Shown here piece by piece: positions 24,665 to 37,574 of a stretch of DNA of 64,000 nt (positions are counted from its first letter, which is position 1; each line of letters begins with the position of its first letter). The DNA comes from Aselliscus stoliczkanus (lineage: Eukaryota; Chordata; Mammalia; Chiroptera; Hipposideridae). The notes under the pieces were generated by a model. That model saw only the letters and a list, made by a program, of their open reading frames with translations, had not been told where the DNA came from and did no database searches. Position numbers and translations under genes: made by a program. The stretch spans positions 3,257,501 through 3,321,500 of the forward strand of contig CM066736.1 of assembly GCA_033961575.1 (NCBI GenBank). The letters run 5' to 3'.

Positions 24665-25095
24665 CACTGTGGTGGGTTGCATGGTGGCCCCCAAAGACAC
24701 ACCCACCCAGCACCTGTGAATGTGAGTTTATTTAGAAAAGGTGCTTCAGGTAAGGATCTCAAGATGAGATCAACCTGGACGAGGTTGGGCCCTAAATCCA
24801 ATGACAAGTGTGCTATCTTATAAGAGACAGAAAAGGAGAGGACACACAGAAGGGACACACATTAGTCCAATTTAATGAAGCCATAAGCCAAGAAATGCCC
24901 GAATTGCTGGCCGCCATGCAAGCTAGGAGAGGGGCTTGGAGTAAATCTGCCTGCAGAGCCTCCCGAAGGAAACACCCCTGCCCACGCCTGCATTTCAGAC
25001 TTCTGGCCTCCAGAGCTAAGAGAGAATAAAACCCTGTTACTCTGAGCCAGCAAGTTGGCAGTGCATTGTTACAGCAGCCCAGGAAATGGACATGC
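24665..25095 (+). repeat. MLT1-type MaLR LTR
   Basis: GTTGCATGGTGGCCCCCAAA, TAGAAAAGGTGCTTCAGGTA, TTGGGCCCTAAATCCAATGA, TTCAGACTTCTGGCCTCCAG and ACAGCAGCCCAGGAAA match MLT1 from 5' to 3'. Confidence 0.82.
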
Positions 25096-25208
25096 CCATC
25101 CCAGCTCCGTTTTTCCCTGTATTGTGGCATTCTCTCCCTTCCAAGATGAAGATAAATCCCCAGTCAGGAAGACAGGAGCAAAACAGCAGTTCAAAAGCTC
25201 TGCTTTTC

Positions 25209-25368
25209 GGGTTGGCTGAGTGGCTCAGTTTGTAAAGAACTCACTCAACAGTGTGAGCTGAGCTCTGAGCAACAGCAGTTCGATGCCCAGCCTGAGCTGA
25301 GCTGCCACTAAGCTGCCAACAGGTGGCAGGATGGCTCAGCTAAAAAAAAAAAAAAAAAAAAAAAAAAA
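25209..25368 (+). repeat. tRNA-derived SINE, type B short form
   Basis: It runs from GGGTTGGCTGAGTGGCTCAG to GGATGGCTCAGCT and a 27-bp A tail. CTCTG(C/T)TTTTC duplications flank it. An intact CTCF-like 14-mer lies at 25316-25329. Confidence 0.93.
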
Positions 25369-26194
25369 CAACTCTGTTTTTCATGTGACACTGTGATCTG
25401 GGAAGCCCTCATCTCTCAAACCCCACATTAGTGTGTCCCCCTCTACTGGCATCACCCAGGATGTCTGTTTCCTTTGCAATGGGCATTCATCTCTGGGGTC
25501 AGGAGTGTTACTTCACCTGATGAACAATATCCTGGTGATCGAGTGCATGGCAATCCATGCACTTTCCATCTGTCTCCCTTTCATAACAGGCTCTGCACGC
25601 TGACAAAACCATACTCCATCTATTTTCTACATTAATTGCTTAAGGCATTGTACTAGTTTCCAATTGCTGCAGAAATGCTCCATACTCAATGACTCCATCT
25701 CTGCCAGATGAAAATGGTTTCTCCCCTCCTATTCTCATACCCTCATTTATCCAACCTTCAACAGCCAAGATCAAGTGACACCTCTTCTCCAGGTTCCTTA
25801 AACACCTACATTTCATAATATTCTTGAAACACCCATCTCATCAAGTCTTGTTTTGTCATGCATCTGTTTGCATGAGTGCATTGCATTCTCCAAAGAATTT
25901 AAGATCTTTGTGGGGGAGGACTCCATCCAAGACTTCTTGGTAACTTCTAAAATACCACCCGAGTAGATGTCTAATGAATGGTTGTTAATTGAAACCCACA
26001 GCAAAGAGCTAGAGTTACAGGCATATTCTGAAGAGGAGCTCTTTAAAGAAAGTGATTCCTTCTGCTTCCCTCAGGGGTCTGTCCAATTCAAGGAGCATCC
26101 TTTAAGCATGCTCATGATGTCCCATGAGATACACCAGAGCCTACATACGTGTGAGAAATTATAACAAGGAAATATTGGTCAGAATCAGAGCTAC
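25369..26194. other. Unique intronic sequence
   Basis: No gene or clear repeat is seen; frames are under 70 codons. Confidence 0.4.
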
Positions 26195-26315
26195 GCGTCA
26201 GACCCTGTTCTGGGATGTGTGTATATTTTATTGTTTATTCCTCACAACTGCCCTCTGAAGTAGGAACTTCATTATCCCCATTTTATAGAAGGGGAAACCG
26301 AGGTACAGGCACCCA
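26195..26315 (-). repeat. MIR fragment
   Basis: TTATTCCTCACAACTGCCCT and TTATCCCCATTTTATAGAAG with GAAACCGAGG are the reversed MIR core. Confidence 0.82.
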
Positions 26316-28901
26316 TGAGAAGTGACCTCACTCTTTGCTATGTTCTAAGGCCTCCTCAGCTGTGGCCTCTCTGGACCCAACCTCTGCCCCAGTTTAATCT
26401 ACATCTGAATTCTCCTGACCTCTGGCTGGGCTTCTCCCTGGGGGGCCTTCCTTTGTTTCAGGTCCTCCTTGACCTTCAGGATAAGTCCCTTCTAGATCAG
26501 CCCGCCTCTGAGAACTCTCTCTGTTTTGTGGCCCCAGGGGCAGCCCGCACCCCTCTGAAATCAACACGCCCTCTAGGAACTCACCAACAGGATCCCACCT
26601 GCATACCCTCAGAGGGCAGAGAGCAGAGCAGCGTGGGCATGGAACAGCATCTGGAACGACTGGTCTCGGGTCCCATCACCGCGGTTTCCATCAGCGGGTC
26701 TGGATGGGGCCCCGGGACCTGGATTTCAGTAGCCGTCCCCAGGGGATTCTGCAGCCAGTAGACCCCAGAGCCACTTGGGAAAACCCTCTGCAAGAGAGGT
26801 TTGGGATGACTTGCAAAGCCAGTCACTTGGGGCTAGTCTCCCCTCCTTATAGTACAGCAGGCATTTACTGCCCGTGAATTTTGCTTTCCGGTCATTTTGA
26901 TACCTGCACGTTATGCACAGGTGTGCCTGTGGGTGTTGGCTCAGCCGGCCGGAGGCTATTCCAGCGCGATCCTCTGAGCCCTGGGTGTACCGCTCACTTC
27001 CCTGTCCATGGGGGATGTCCCAGAGCGGCCTCGGCCCTCAGGAGAAGGGGCATAAACTCATCCGCTTTGAACACTCCCTCAACCTGGGGGATTTGCCCCT
27101 GCAGGTGACTCCCCCTAGACTCACCACACAGCCTTCAGGAAGTGGTATCACCCCAGTTTCGAGGAGAGTTCAACAGCCCCTACCTAACTCAGCCAGCTGG
27201 CCACTGGTGAAGACCTACTAAGGGTGGGCCATACAAATGACCACCTTAGAGCCAACCATTCCAGCCACTCCTAAAGAATCAAGTCCAGATGCAGCCTCTC
27301 TGAGGGGCACGTGCTGTCACCCGACTTCCCCATCTTTGGGCATCCCCGGACCACGCCACACACTTGCTATATTCTGCATGCCATCTCTGTTATTACTTAC
27401 TTAATATTTTCTTTTATATCTGCTCACTGGGTTCACATAAATTTATCTGAGGAGTGCACTATGTCAGCACTTCAAATGAAAGACAGCAATATCACTTTCC
27501 ATAAACACATGACGCCCCTAAAATAAGGACAATAAAAACAGTGGTATTGAATCCCAGCCAGACGCCGCTGCCCGCCAGTCTCCCAGCCTGGAGCGTGGGC
27601 TCGCGTTGTTCAGAACAAAAACACACCGACAGACAAGAGGCTGGGGATGCGAGGGGCGTTAGCACAACGCACAGACTGTCTCTGGCTGAACCCGGGGAGA
27701 AAGAGGCCGCGGAGGAACCGGCTAGCACTGGGTGCTTGATGTTATCTAAGCACCTGTATTTGGTACTGGAATATCTACACTCATCGCTGGTGTCACCTGA
27801 AATCATTTTCCCCCTGGACTAGTGCTTCCCAAAGTGTAAGGCGCAGACTGACTTTAGCTAGTATCGAAGGCGAATTTAAAAGCAAAAGTCATTGTAGAAG
27901 AAACTCATAGGAAGATAGAAGGCAATTTAATTTGTGTGCAGGTCTCACCAAGGCGAGCCTTCCACACTTCCTCTGGACACCTATCACGTTACCATGGGAA
28001 CATGAAAGGTTGGCCAGTGGAACTTTCTAGCTGGGTGTTCCAGACTGTGAGGGCGCCCCTCCCAGCCCCTGGATGCACAATAAGCCACTTGCTGCTTAGC
28101 CCACGACATGCGTAACAGAGCTGACATCCACATTTCTGAGTCCCCAGTTAATTTGTTCACATTAGTTGAGTTTCTTTCAGAATAAAAAGCAAAGAGGTGT
28201 TTCTCTCATCCATAACTAGCTATAATGAACTCCAAAACTACCTGTCCGCTAGCCATGAAACGGGGTCTGTGTAGGCACCCAGGGAGTCGCTTTCTAACAA
28301 GTGGGCGCTGGGTTCGGAGAGCTAATAATGAGACAAGGCGCGGGCACGTCTTTGCCCAGGAAAACTCAGCACCATCTCTGGTCTTTGAGTGACTGCTGCA
28401 CATTTAAAAGAGCTCATCACAGGTTAGGTTCCGAGTCTGACACTGAGTTTCTGACAGAAAGGAACAATGAGCTGGATTACTCATACACATATACACACAC
28501 GGGGGTGGCTTTTTCCCCCCTGTATCTTAGCTCAAATATTACAGGACATTGTGTGCTTGCCAGTTTCTGACACAGTTTCCATAATCGCAAGATTTACATA
28601 CAGATGGCAAATAAATAAAACCTCTCTGCTGCCTGTTCTGCGGTTCTGATGGTCAGCAAATCCTATTAGGGGCTTCATGAGCCTGCTCAGGGATGGGAAC
28701 GTTATATCTGATCTTATGGATTTCAGCTGTGAAGTCCAGGCCTGCTGCAAAATGAATTTAACTCTCGACATTTTTCCGCAACATGAAGCTACCAAAATTG
28801 AGTTTCTTTCTGCACACGGCATTGGAAATAGACAACCCTTCTCACATCTCATTCAAGCTGCAATGGCCTTTTTTTTCCCTCCATTGTCTCTAACTGCACA
28901 T
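26316..28901. other. Unique intronic sequence
   Basis: No gene, RNA or family repeat is recognised. Frames to 148 codons overlap on both strands. The TACACATATACACACA scrap at 28484-28500 is the only simple repeat. Confidence 0.4.
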
Positions 28902-29459
28902 CCGTATTTTGCTGTGTATAATGCGCTCCCATGTATAACGCACACCCACATTTTGGGCCTAAACGTTCAGGGGGAAAAAATCTTTCATTTCAATTTTTTA
29001 ATTCAAATGTTTATCTGTTTACCTTTAGGTACTTGTTTTTTGTTTTGTTTTGTTTTGTATTATAAATGAATTTCAGCATTTGTTTTTTTAATATATTATG
29101 GTACAAGAAATTTTATGTAACAAATAATTATAAAATACAAGAACAGATACAAGGTACTAGAAATTTTATGCACTGGTAACAAATTTACGATATTTACGCA
29201 TCATAGAAGTCCAAGAACTCTTCATCGTTGCAAGTTCATTGTAAGTCCAACAACTGATAGTCATATTCTAGGGTATTATTTTGCATACAGATATCGTTAT
29301 TGATTTCTAGAGTTACACTTTTAACTCATAAGCACAAACAACAGAATTAAAAACATTTATATAGATACAGAATCAATACTACCCATGTATAATGTGCATT
29401 CTTATTTTTTCCTCACTAATTTGGACAAAATAGTGTGCATTATACATGGCAAAATATGG
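28902..29459. mobile_element. DNA transposon with terminal inverted repeats, superfamily uncertain
   Basis: The left end CCGTATTTTGCTGTGTATAA matches the reverse complement of the right end, CCATATTTTGCCATGTATAA, with further pairing to about 26 bp (21 of 26 identical). On the minus strand, inside the right half (about 29310-29210), a remnant frame reads LEYDYQLLDLQ, a stop, then TCNDEEFLDFYDA and a stop. This looks like the acidic C-terminus of a decayed transposase. A TA or AT target duplication cannot be decided because the flanks have changed. Tc1/mariner-pogo type is my best guess, but not secure. Confidence 0.7.
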
Positions 29460-30144
29460 TAATTGCAATTAGCTAGCAAGCACCAAGAAGTATAAGTTGA
29501 CCAACACATGAGATTGTCAGCAGGAGAAAAGACTGTAAGACACGTGAGAAAGAAAGAGAAGCATGGTTGGGGAGAGGGAGGGGTCTCTGCAAGGAGGACG
29601 CATGAGGAAGGGGTGGCAGAAACCCCTGCCACGTGTCTCCCTGTTTCCAGTGGAGCCCTGGCTAGAAACATCCAGGACTCAAGGGACACTGGTTAGAGCC
29701 AGCCGCCTCCCATATCTAAACATGACACGTGTTTGTGGGTCAAGTCTGCACCTCTCTGCAAACTCTCCTGAGGGAGACTCCAGCAGAATGCTGTAGGATT
29801 TCCTGCGCCCCAGGAGGATGTACGTGGAAAAGGCCTCTCAGATCTCCAGGGAGAGGACGGCAGGGAGTAAGGGGGTCTCAGGAACCCCTTCCCTTCTAAG
29901 CCACCTGTGTACTCTGTACCCAAATCTAGAGCAAGATGAGCCCATGTACCCGGCAGTGGGCCCCCAAAATCAATCCATTCCCAAACCAAAAACCTGTGCT
30001 CTTAGAAGTCTCAAACTGAAAATGAAGCAGAGTGGAAATCATGGGCGTGATGAAGGGGAGGACAGGGATTTGTGGGGCAGAAACATCTCGATACCCGCTA
30101 GGTCGCGTTGAAAGCCACTGTGTTCCCTTCCGCTGCAGAACACT
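29460..30144. other. Unique intronic sequence
   Basis: No gene or repeat is recognised. Confidence 0.4.
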
Positions 30145-30515
30145 GAAGTCATTTTCTAGGGCTGCCATGAGGTACCACAGGCTGGGGGCAGGGGAGCTTA
30201 AGCAACAGAAATTGGTTTTCTCACAGCCCTGGAGGCTGGAGGTCCAAGACCAAGGTGCCAGCAGGTTGGTTTTCTCAGCTTGTCGGCAGGGGCCTTCTGA
30301 TTGTGGCCTCACTTGGTTGCTCCCCAAAGTGTGGCTGTGCCCCCCTCTTGTCTTACAGAGACACCAGTCGTATTGGCTCAGGGTCCACACTAACGCCATC
30401 TCTTTAAAGTCCCTATATATAAATACAGTCATGTTATGAGTGAGGGTGGGGGTGTTAAGGCTTCAACATATGGATTTGGGAGTGGGGGGACACAATTCAG
30501 CCCATAACAAGCCAT
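30145..30515 (-). repeat. MLT1-type MaLR LTR
   Basis: In reverse orientation: TTTCTAGGGCTGCCATGAGG, GCTTAAGCAACAGAAATTGG, CACAGCCCTGGAGGCTGGAG, ACAGAGACACCAGTCGTATT and GGGGGGACACAATTCAGCCC. Confidence 0.85.
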
Positions 30516-30559
30516 CAACCCACACGAGGCAACCGCTGTACCCAGGATGTGGAGGTGTG

Positions 30560-30955
30560 TTTACCCCATTTACTGAGCTCCAGCTACAAGCCAGGCAGTT
30601 TTGACAGGGGGACATGTGTTCCTGCCTGCCCGGAGCTGACACCCTAGGGTTGGAGAAACAGACACGAGAGGAGCAAACAAATAAGTAGCTTGGTTTATCT
30701 CAGGTAGTGATGCGTGCCAGGGAGCACACGGCTGGGCGGCTGTGGCGTGGTTGGCACAGGTCACTCAGGGGTGGTCAGGAGGCCTCCCTGAAAGGGGGCC
30801 CCTGAGGTAAGAAATGAAAGGTGAGGAGAAGCCAGCACTGTCACCACGGGAGAGCATTCCAGGCTGAGAGAACAGAGAAAACGCCCACGATGGGAGAACC
30901 CTGGGTGGTTTCTAGAACCCGAGAGAAGGCGTGTGTAGCTGGAACATGATGAGCA
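30560..30955 (-). repeat. L2 fragment
   Basis: TTTACTGAGCTCCAGCTACA, CCCGGAGCTGACACCCTAG, GGTCAGGAGGCCTCCCTGA and GGGAGAGCATTCCAGGC match the reverse of the L2 3' region. Confidence 0.75.
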
Positions 30956-32869
30956 AAGGGCAGCACGGTGGGACATCACGGTGGGAGAGGTGGCCAGCCT
31001 TCCATGAACGTTAGGTTTGGCCCTCTTCTCGGGTCACAGTCCAGACCGCTGCAAGTGTGCACCAGCAAAGGTACCTCGTTACTGTTCACCGCCTTCCTAC
31101 TTTTCACCCAGTCAGCATTCCAAGTACTGTGTGTAAAGCATCCCCAATTGCAATCCCAACCCCTGCAAAATGGGCCTCTTGACCTGTGCGCCTTCCCTCC
31201 AGAACAACAGTTCCGAGGCTGGATCCTGACCCCTCGCGCCCAAGTGCAGGCAGAGAGCTCCTTCAGCTAAAGCCAGTTGGACTCAGGTCCTGGAAGACAC
31301 TGTGACTTCCCGCGTGGAGGGAAGCCGCCAGTGAACTCATTAAGTAGCAGATGTAACGGTGTTGCCATCACTGATGAAAAATCATTACTGGGGACCCAGA
31401 GATAAGTAGCAAGCTTTCTTCTGCATTTCAAATTCCATCCCACTCAGGGGACACTTCGTGAGCTCTAACAGGCTGCCAGTCCTCGCTGGGGACGCAGGCT
31501 GTGCCAAATCAGCAGTCCCCGTCCGCAGAAGCTCATAATCAAAGAGGCTGACACGGATTCTGTTAATTGTGATGAGCCGGGATCTGTTTGACTCAAATAC
31601 TCCAAGAAAAAGAGGGGGGCATGTTGAAGTTCTCACAAAATGTTGTGTGGATTTAGAGCACCAGACAGGAAGAAGTGCAATTAAAAATTCTCTCTAACCT
31701 TCAAATGATAGATTGCAGGTTACACCATTACACAATTCATTATCTCCTTCCTTCCTGGGAGTACGTCTGCGTGACAGTGAGTGATAGTCGATCTTAACAC
31801 AATGGAGGGAAAGCCTGTATTTTTATTTTCGGTGGAACCAGCAGAGAGATGAAGAGCACACTACAGTGTTACTGGAAATCCGAGGAAACTGGCCCCAGGC
31901 ACTACCCCCACCACCAGGACGAAAGATCACAGAGTGCAGCTGGCGTCTCGGATCAACGCTGACCCTCGGAATTTCTCTAAAACTATTTACTGCCCATGCC
32001 ACTGGTGGACAAACGCAAATGCTAAAAGACTGAACTGAGCTAGTTCCACATTAATTATGTGGAGCAGATCTGCTGTGCCTACAATGACTGATTTTCCTTT
32101 TAAATAAAATTCTCTACCACTCTCAAGTGAGTAAAAAAGTAAGGCAGCTGCCCAGTTATTTCTTGGACATCAAGGCGTATGGAGGGGTTCTTTCAGGTCC
32201 TGGGAAACGAGTCCCACATGACCCCAGGGCTTTGAGCTTTGCTTCAGCATTTAAACAAGCACAGGCTCCCTCCAGCTTTAGGGGCAAGAATCCTCCGATA
32301 CCACAGTCCCCGGTTTATGCTGTCCCCTCTCCCTGGCCAAACGCTGGGAAAGATGACCACAGACATGGCCCTCCCCAGGTCCACCAAAGCATGGGTGGCG
32401 GACACTGCCAATTGCTCACCCAGCATCCATCCTTATCAAGGGTTTGGGGCAAGGGGACTGGCCATGTGGCCAGTTAAACACCCACAATTCCCTACTCACT
32501 CCAGATGGTCTTGAGCATGAGAACTGCCCCCAAGTATTGACTATTTGTCAAAAGGTGTTAACTGATGCTTCTGGGGAGGCTCCTTAAAGAGGGGCCAACT
32601 CAGATGCATGTGACTTTTTGCCCCTCTCTCCTTCCTTCCTTCTCCATGAAATGCAGACGTCAGGACCACAGCTGCAGCAGCACCTTGTGACATGAGGGAA
32701 AGGCCAAGGGAGCCCTACAATCCATGAGGCTCTGACATCCATGATCCACAGGACCAGTTCCTACCTGTGGACATCCTTGCCTGTCCCTATGTCTGTCCCT
32801 GTCCAGGTGAGATCAGAGTCCTTTGGGGTTTTCACTACATGCAGCTGGCCTAAACCCCAACTGATATAC
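30956..32869. other. Unique intronic sequence
   Basis: No gene is recognised. Positions 31310-31620 and 31960-32125 are repeat-free and AT-rich, and are candidates for conserved non-coding DNA. Confidence 0.38.
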
Positions 32870-33390
32870 TTTACAGATCACTCACCCCCAAACCCCTCCA
32901 GTCTGGTTTTCATCCCCAGAATTCCATTACACACCTCATTAAAGTCACCAATGGCCTCCATGTGCACAACGCAAAGCATGCTTTCCATGTCCTCGCCGGC
33001 CCTCTCAGCAGCACCCTGTTGACCCTTCCTAGTTTTCGGCCAGTCTCTGCTCCTGGGTTGTGCGACATCACTTTCTCCTGCTTTCTCTGCTCCTCCTCTG
33101 GCTGCTCTTCGGAAGGCTCAGCTGTGTCATTTATCAGCTATGAAATGCTTTTGTCCTTCAGGACTCGGTCCCAAACTCTCTTTCTTTCTCATGATTTTTA
33201 CTGAGAAAAGTCTCATCCTTCCCAAAGCTTCAATGATTCTGATCAAACTGCAGAAGACACCTAAACTTGTACCTCCAGGAAAGACATCTCTTTGGGGCTT
33301 CAGACCCATGGACGTAAGTGCCCTTTCCACCTCGCATCTCAGTGTCCCACAGGCACCTCAGAATCGACATGTCCCAAGCTAAAGGGATTC
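32870..33390 (+). repeat. L2 ORF2 internal fragment
   Basis: CACCAATGGCCTCCATGTGC, CCTCTCAGCAGCACCCTGTT, TTTCTCTGCTCCTCCTCTGG, then CACAGGCACCTCAGAATCGA and CATGTCCCAAGCTAAA follow the reverse-transcriptase-coding part of L2. The frame is decayed. Confidence 0.75.
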
Positions 33391-35294
33391 TCCTGCTCCG
33401 TACCCATCAGGTTCAGCTGGGAAAACAGAAGCAACTCTTTGTACCTAAACAGACAGAATTTAATACAGACACTTGATTCTATAGGATAGGACAGCGAGGA
33501 CCCAAACAAGGGGTGGTGATGTGACCCAGACTCCTAGCAACAGCAAGAAGCAACTCTACCCGCAGGGCAGAGAGATGCAGGGCGGAGGTAATGTTACCGA
33601 AGGTCCAAGGGTTGGACTGTCAGTGGCAGCTGAGATCCTGGCAGGGTCACTCAAGGGGACACGTGTCCTCCAGGAGGGAAATGCAGTCTCTACCGAAGAC
33701 GTATCAGGACAGAGAACAGGAGGAAAACCATGGCCCAGGTTTCTCCACTCCTTCCCAACCCCCAGTCCTTCACCACTGCCTCCACTGAGCAAATCCATTC
33801 AATAGAAGCAAATCATAACTCCGTATGAGTGCAAATTAACAAATGAATCAGTTAAAAGTTTGATGAGGAATGAGATGTTTACAGTATCTAAGAAACTCCT
33901 CACAAAGCCCTTATTAATTCCAAAGAGGAAAACAGTAAATTCACAGAGGAAATGCTGGCAGACACTGCCTTAATTATGTGATCAAAGGGAACATCACCAG
34001 TAATGGGACAAATGAAAATCACGTACCACCTAGTAGGATGCAGTGAGAAGACAGCATCACTTCTGTGGGACTCTTGCCAAAGTTGCCTAACCCGACTCTA
34101 ATCGTGAGGAAACAGCTGACAGACCCAAATTGAGTGACATTCTTCCAAAATAACTGGAATCTTAAAAGTGTCAAAATATAACATATTTGGATAAAATATT
34201 TGACGATAGCACAAACAACGGGGGGCATGACACGATATTGCTGCAAAGTAACTGATGTTACCCGGAGTAATAAAATGTCAACTCCAATTAGACTGTAATA
34301 AGTTTAAAGATGCATATTATAACCCCTATAGCAACCATTTAAAAACGCAAACAGATATAGCTAAAACACCAACAAATGCATTAAAATGGAATACTAACAT
34401 ATATTTGATTACTACAAGTATTCATTCAATTTTCAGCTGCTGCCATACTCTAGGTACATTCCAGCTTTCCAAAGCTGTGACCTGAGGCACAGGTTTCCTC
34501 ACAGACCACTATCCCCTTTGGCAGCTAGAGTCCTCGAGCCTCTGAAACGGACCCTGGTTCCCTGCCAGCCTCTGTCCAAGCTCTCAGACTCCAAGGCACT
34601 TGGGAGAAAAAACAAGGCAGGGTTAGAGCTATGTACCCCGTACTAATTAGTGGACATATGCTCATTAAACATAGCGGATAACTTTTGGAACCAGCTCCGT
34701 ATGCTGTGCGGGCTACAGTTTGTTCCGGAAATAATCGCCTGCCTTCCTTTCCAAGCTCTGCCGAAATCTGAGCCATACGCTGTGGACTTGACCTGCGCCC
34801 AAAGGCTGCAGGTTTCGGAGCATCTGTGTCTGTGCACAGCTTCCTCAGGGGAAATCTGACTTTTATTTGGGAAAAAAAATTAATAAAGCCTGGATTTCTG
34901 GAACAGAACTCAAACAGGTTGCTATTTGTTTAAGGGTGAAAGTAAAGCATTGAGATTCTTAGCATTCGAAATGGGGAACCGTGAGACCAGCAGGGCTTTG
35001 CTGGGCAGGCCTGGTCGGAGTCGTGACTGTCCTTTCTGCACGTGGATATGACAACTTATGATGCAGGACACGGTGGCATCTGATATGATCAAAAAAAAGA
35101 AAAAATCTTGCAAGTGGTGTATGAATTACTAAGGTTTAGGGTACACTGACAGCCCGCCGTCTCATTCCAAAAGTTGCAGGCAGGAGGACTACTGTTGCCA
35201 GGAGAGGTAACCCCAGTGTCCTCACCTTCAATATTTATGAAACTCTTATTTATTGACATCGTGAATTCACAGTCTTGACAATTCATACCCTTTG
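33391..35294. other. Unique intronic sequence
   Basis: No gene is recognised. Positions 33410-33560 have the look of an unnamed repeat (GAAAACAGAAGCAACTCTTT). Positions 34640-34870 are repeat-free and possibly conserved. Confidence 0.38.
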
Positions 35295-35720
35295 TCCAGG
35301 AATGGTGCCTTGCAATACTTCCAAGTTCATTTGCTCATCCAACAAATATTTATTGGGCACCTACTATGTGCCCGCTGCTGTTCCAGGCCTTAGAACCCAT
35401 CAAAGAGCAAAGGGGACAAAAGTCTCCACCCTCTCTGACCTCACGTTCTAGCAGGAAGAGGCGGACCATAAACAATGATATATTATCATGTCATTAACAT
35501 AAACGATGGGGTGTGTCAGAAAAGTCAGCGCAGGGCAGAGGTGGTGGGGCGGGGTCCAGAGTTCAACAAGGAGGGGGAGGGGTCCTTTAAAACACTGGGG
35601 CTGCTGGTGAAGGAATGAGGGGAGAAGTCACAGGCAACAAGCTCAAGGAGGGGACGAGGCAGACCATGCAGGGCATGCAGGCCAAAGAGTTCTTTGCAAA
35701 GGCAGAGAGGCCTGTCAGGA
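35295..35720 (-). repeat. L2 3' fragment
   Basis: CAACAAATATTTATTGGGCA, CTACTATGTGCCCGCTGCTG, CTGACCTCACGTTCTAGCAG and AGGCCAAAGAGTTCTTTG are the reversed L2 3' end. The part after 35500 is weaker. Confidence 0.8.
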
Positions 35721-35964
35721 GGCTCCTGGGGTGTCCAGCCCTGAGGGGACCCTGGCTCGGACCCAGGTCCCAGCAATGGGGTAGTTGCCCCTGGTCCATT
35801 GAAAGGAAGAGCCCCAGGGTTTGCTGCCACCTCAGTGCAGGGTATCAGGGAACAGGGAGCAGTCACAGGTATTGGGTGTTTGGTCTGGGCCACCGAAAGG
35901 ATGGGGTGGCTACCGAATGAGAGAGAGAATCCGGCTGAGCACAAAGGTGACATTTCATTGTCAC

Positions 35965-36100
35965 TTAAAACACAAATGGTCCCCACTTAGGAATGAGGAG
36001 ACTGTGGCACAAAGAGGGGCAGTAACTTGCCCAACGTCACACAGCTGGTAAGTGGCAGAGGCAGGATTTGAACCCAGGCCCACACTTAACCACTGGGCTC
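35965..36100 (-). repeat. MIR fragment
   Basis: GAGGAGACTGTGGCACAAAG, TCACACAGCTGGTAAGTGGC and GGATTTGAACCCAGGCCC give a textbook reversed MIR. Confidence 0.92.
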
Positions 36101-37298
36101 CACAGTCTAACAGGCGGAGAGGTTAGCCCAGGCGGTTCTCTGAGCGAGCCGACAAAGAGCTACTCTACCAAATCAGGGATAACGTTTCCTAAGAATCTGT
36201 CTTGGCCTCAGACACATTATATTTGGGGTGGGGAACATTTCATAGTTCAAACCAAGACCTACCCCAACGCTAGGCAGACCTAGCACAGCCCTGCCTGCAG
36301 ACCCTGATCTCAAAGCCCGCTTCACAACCTTTTGCTAAAAGGCTTTTCAATACATGGTCAGATTTAGATACCAATGTTTAAGCAGACTCTCTTTCAGTAT
36401 TAGAGAGTAACCAATGTGACTTTTGTTCAAATTGGCCCCTTCACAATATGCAGTCTGAAAGAGCAACATGACACGTGAAAATTGCACACATCTGTCCCCT
36501 TTCCATTCGTCTTCAGCTCGGAAATTAGATCCCAGCCAATCTTGCACTTCACGCTTTGGTCTGTGGCCACATCTGAGCCAGAATGAAATATGTCACATTT
36601 CATTCACGAAAGACATGATTAAAACAGACAATCAGTTATGCTGGGAAATAACACATTTCCCGAGGCCTAAAAACAGTACTTTGAGAGATTGAATATGCAA
36701 ACGGACAATAGCCAAACCATACATAGCAAGAGAACTCTGACCCGCTGCCTCACAGCAAACAGGCCAAAAGCCAAACCACAACCTCTGCGGCCATCAGCCC
36801 AGAAAGGTCTGAACTTGGTCCCTGACTGCCAACTTCTCTTTTTATTGCCTCTGCTCCCAACTCAGCCAACCAGAAAAAAGGAACTACGTACCCAGACCCA
36901 TCACATAAGAGGTTCGCTTCTTGTTAACCTGCCTCCAGCCTCCACATGTCAACAGCCTCTGACCCCCACAGGTCTGAGCCTCTGTTCTCCTCTGTAAGCT
37001 CCGCAGCCCTCTGCTTGCCTTCAAGCCTCCACCAAGCACAGGTGATGCCGGCTGACTCCCTCGGCAGAGCCAGCGCTGAATAAGGAGCCTGTGTTTGTTC
37101 CCATTGGGGGATTTTCATTGATTTCCACAATGTCTGTGCATTTTCTCTGGCCACAAAATACAGCATAATAAGTGACAGTCATATCTAGCAAGATAAGAAA
37201 CACTAGATGCTGACCCAGGAAGTTTCAACAGGTCCCACCTCCCTCCATCTGGACAGGCAGGACAACCCAGAAGACAGCTTTCAAAAGGGAGCTCTCTT
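36101..37298. other. Unique intronic sequence
   Basis: No gene or repeat is recognised. Positions 36330-36680 are repeat-free, moderately AT-rich DNA and look like candidate conserved non-coding sequence. Confidence 0.38.
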
Positions 37299-37401
37299 GG
37301 GCCGGCCGAGTGACGCGGTGGTTAAGAGCTGGCTTGAGACCCCAGCGGCCCCGGTTCAGATCCCACATATGAGGATCCCACACAAAATAAATAAATAAAA
37401 T
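37299..37401 (+). repeat. tRNA-derived SINE, type A, 3'-shortened, with AAATA tail
   Basis: It starts GGGCCGGCCGAGTGACGCGG and breaks off at CACATATGAGGATCCCACAC, short of the usual GACACTGCCCTC end. The tail is (AAATA)n. The duplication AAAAGGGAGCTCTC lies before it (ending 37296) and after it (37402-37415). Confidence 0.9.
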
Positions 37402-37415
37402 AAAAGGGAGCTCTC

Positions 37416-37565
37416 GGGGGCTGGCCAAGTGGCCCAGTTGGTTAAGAGCTCCCTCAAGGATGCGAGCTGAGCTCTGAGCAACAGCAGTTCGATGCCCAGC
37501 CCGAGCTGAGCTGCCGCTGAGCTGCCAACAGGTGGCAGGATGGCTCAGCTAAAAAAAAAAAAAAA
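37416..37565 (+). repeat. tRNA-derived SINE, type B short form, tandem to a type A copy
   Basis: It starts directly behind the target duplication of the preceding SINE and ends GGATGGCTCAGCT plus an A tail. Its own 3' duplication (AAAAAGGGCAG) is weak. An intact CTCF-like 14-mer lies at 37525-37538. Confidence 0.92.
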
Positions 37566-37574
37566 GGGCAGACC

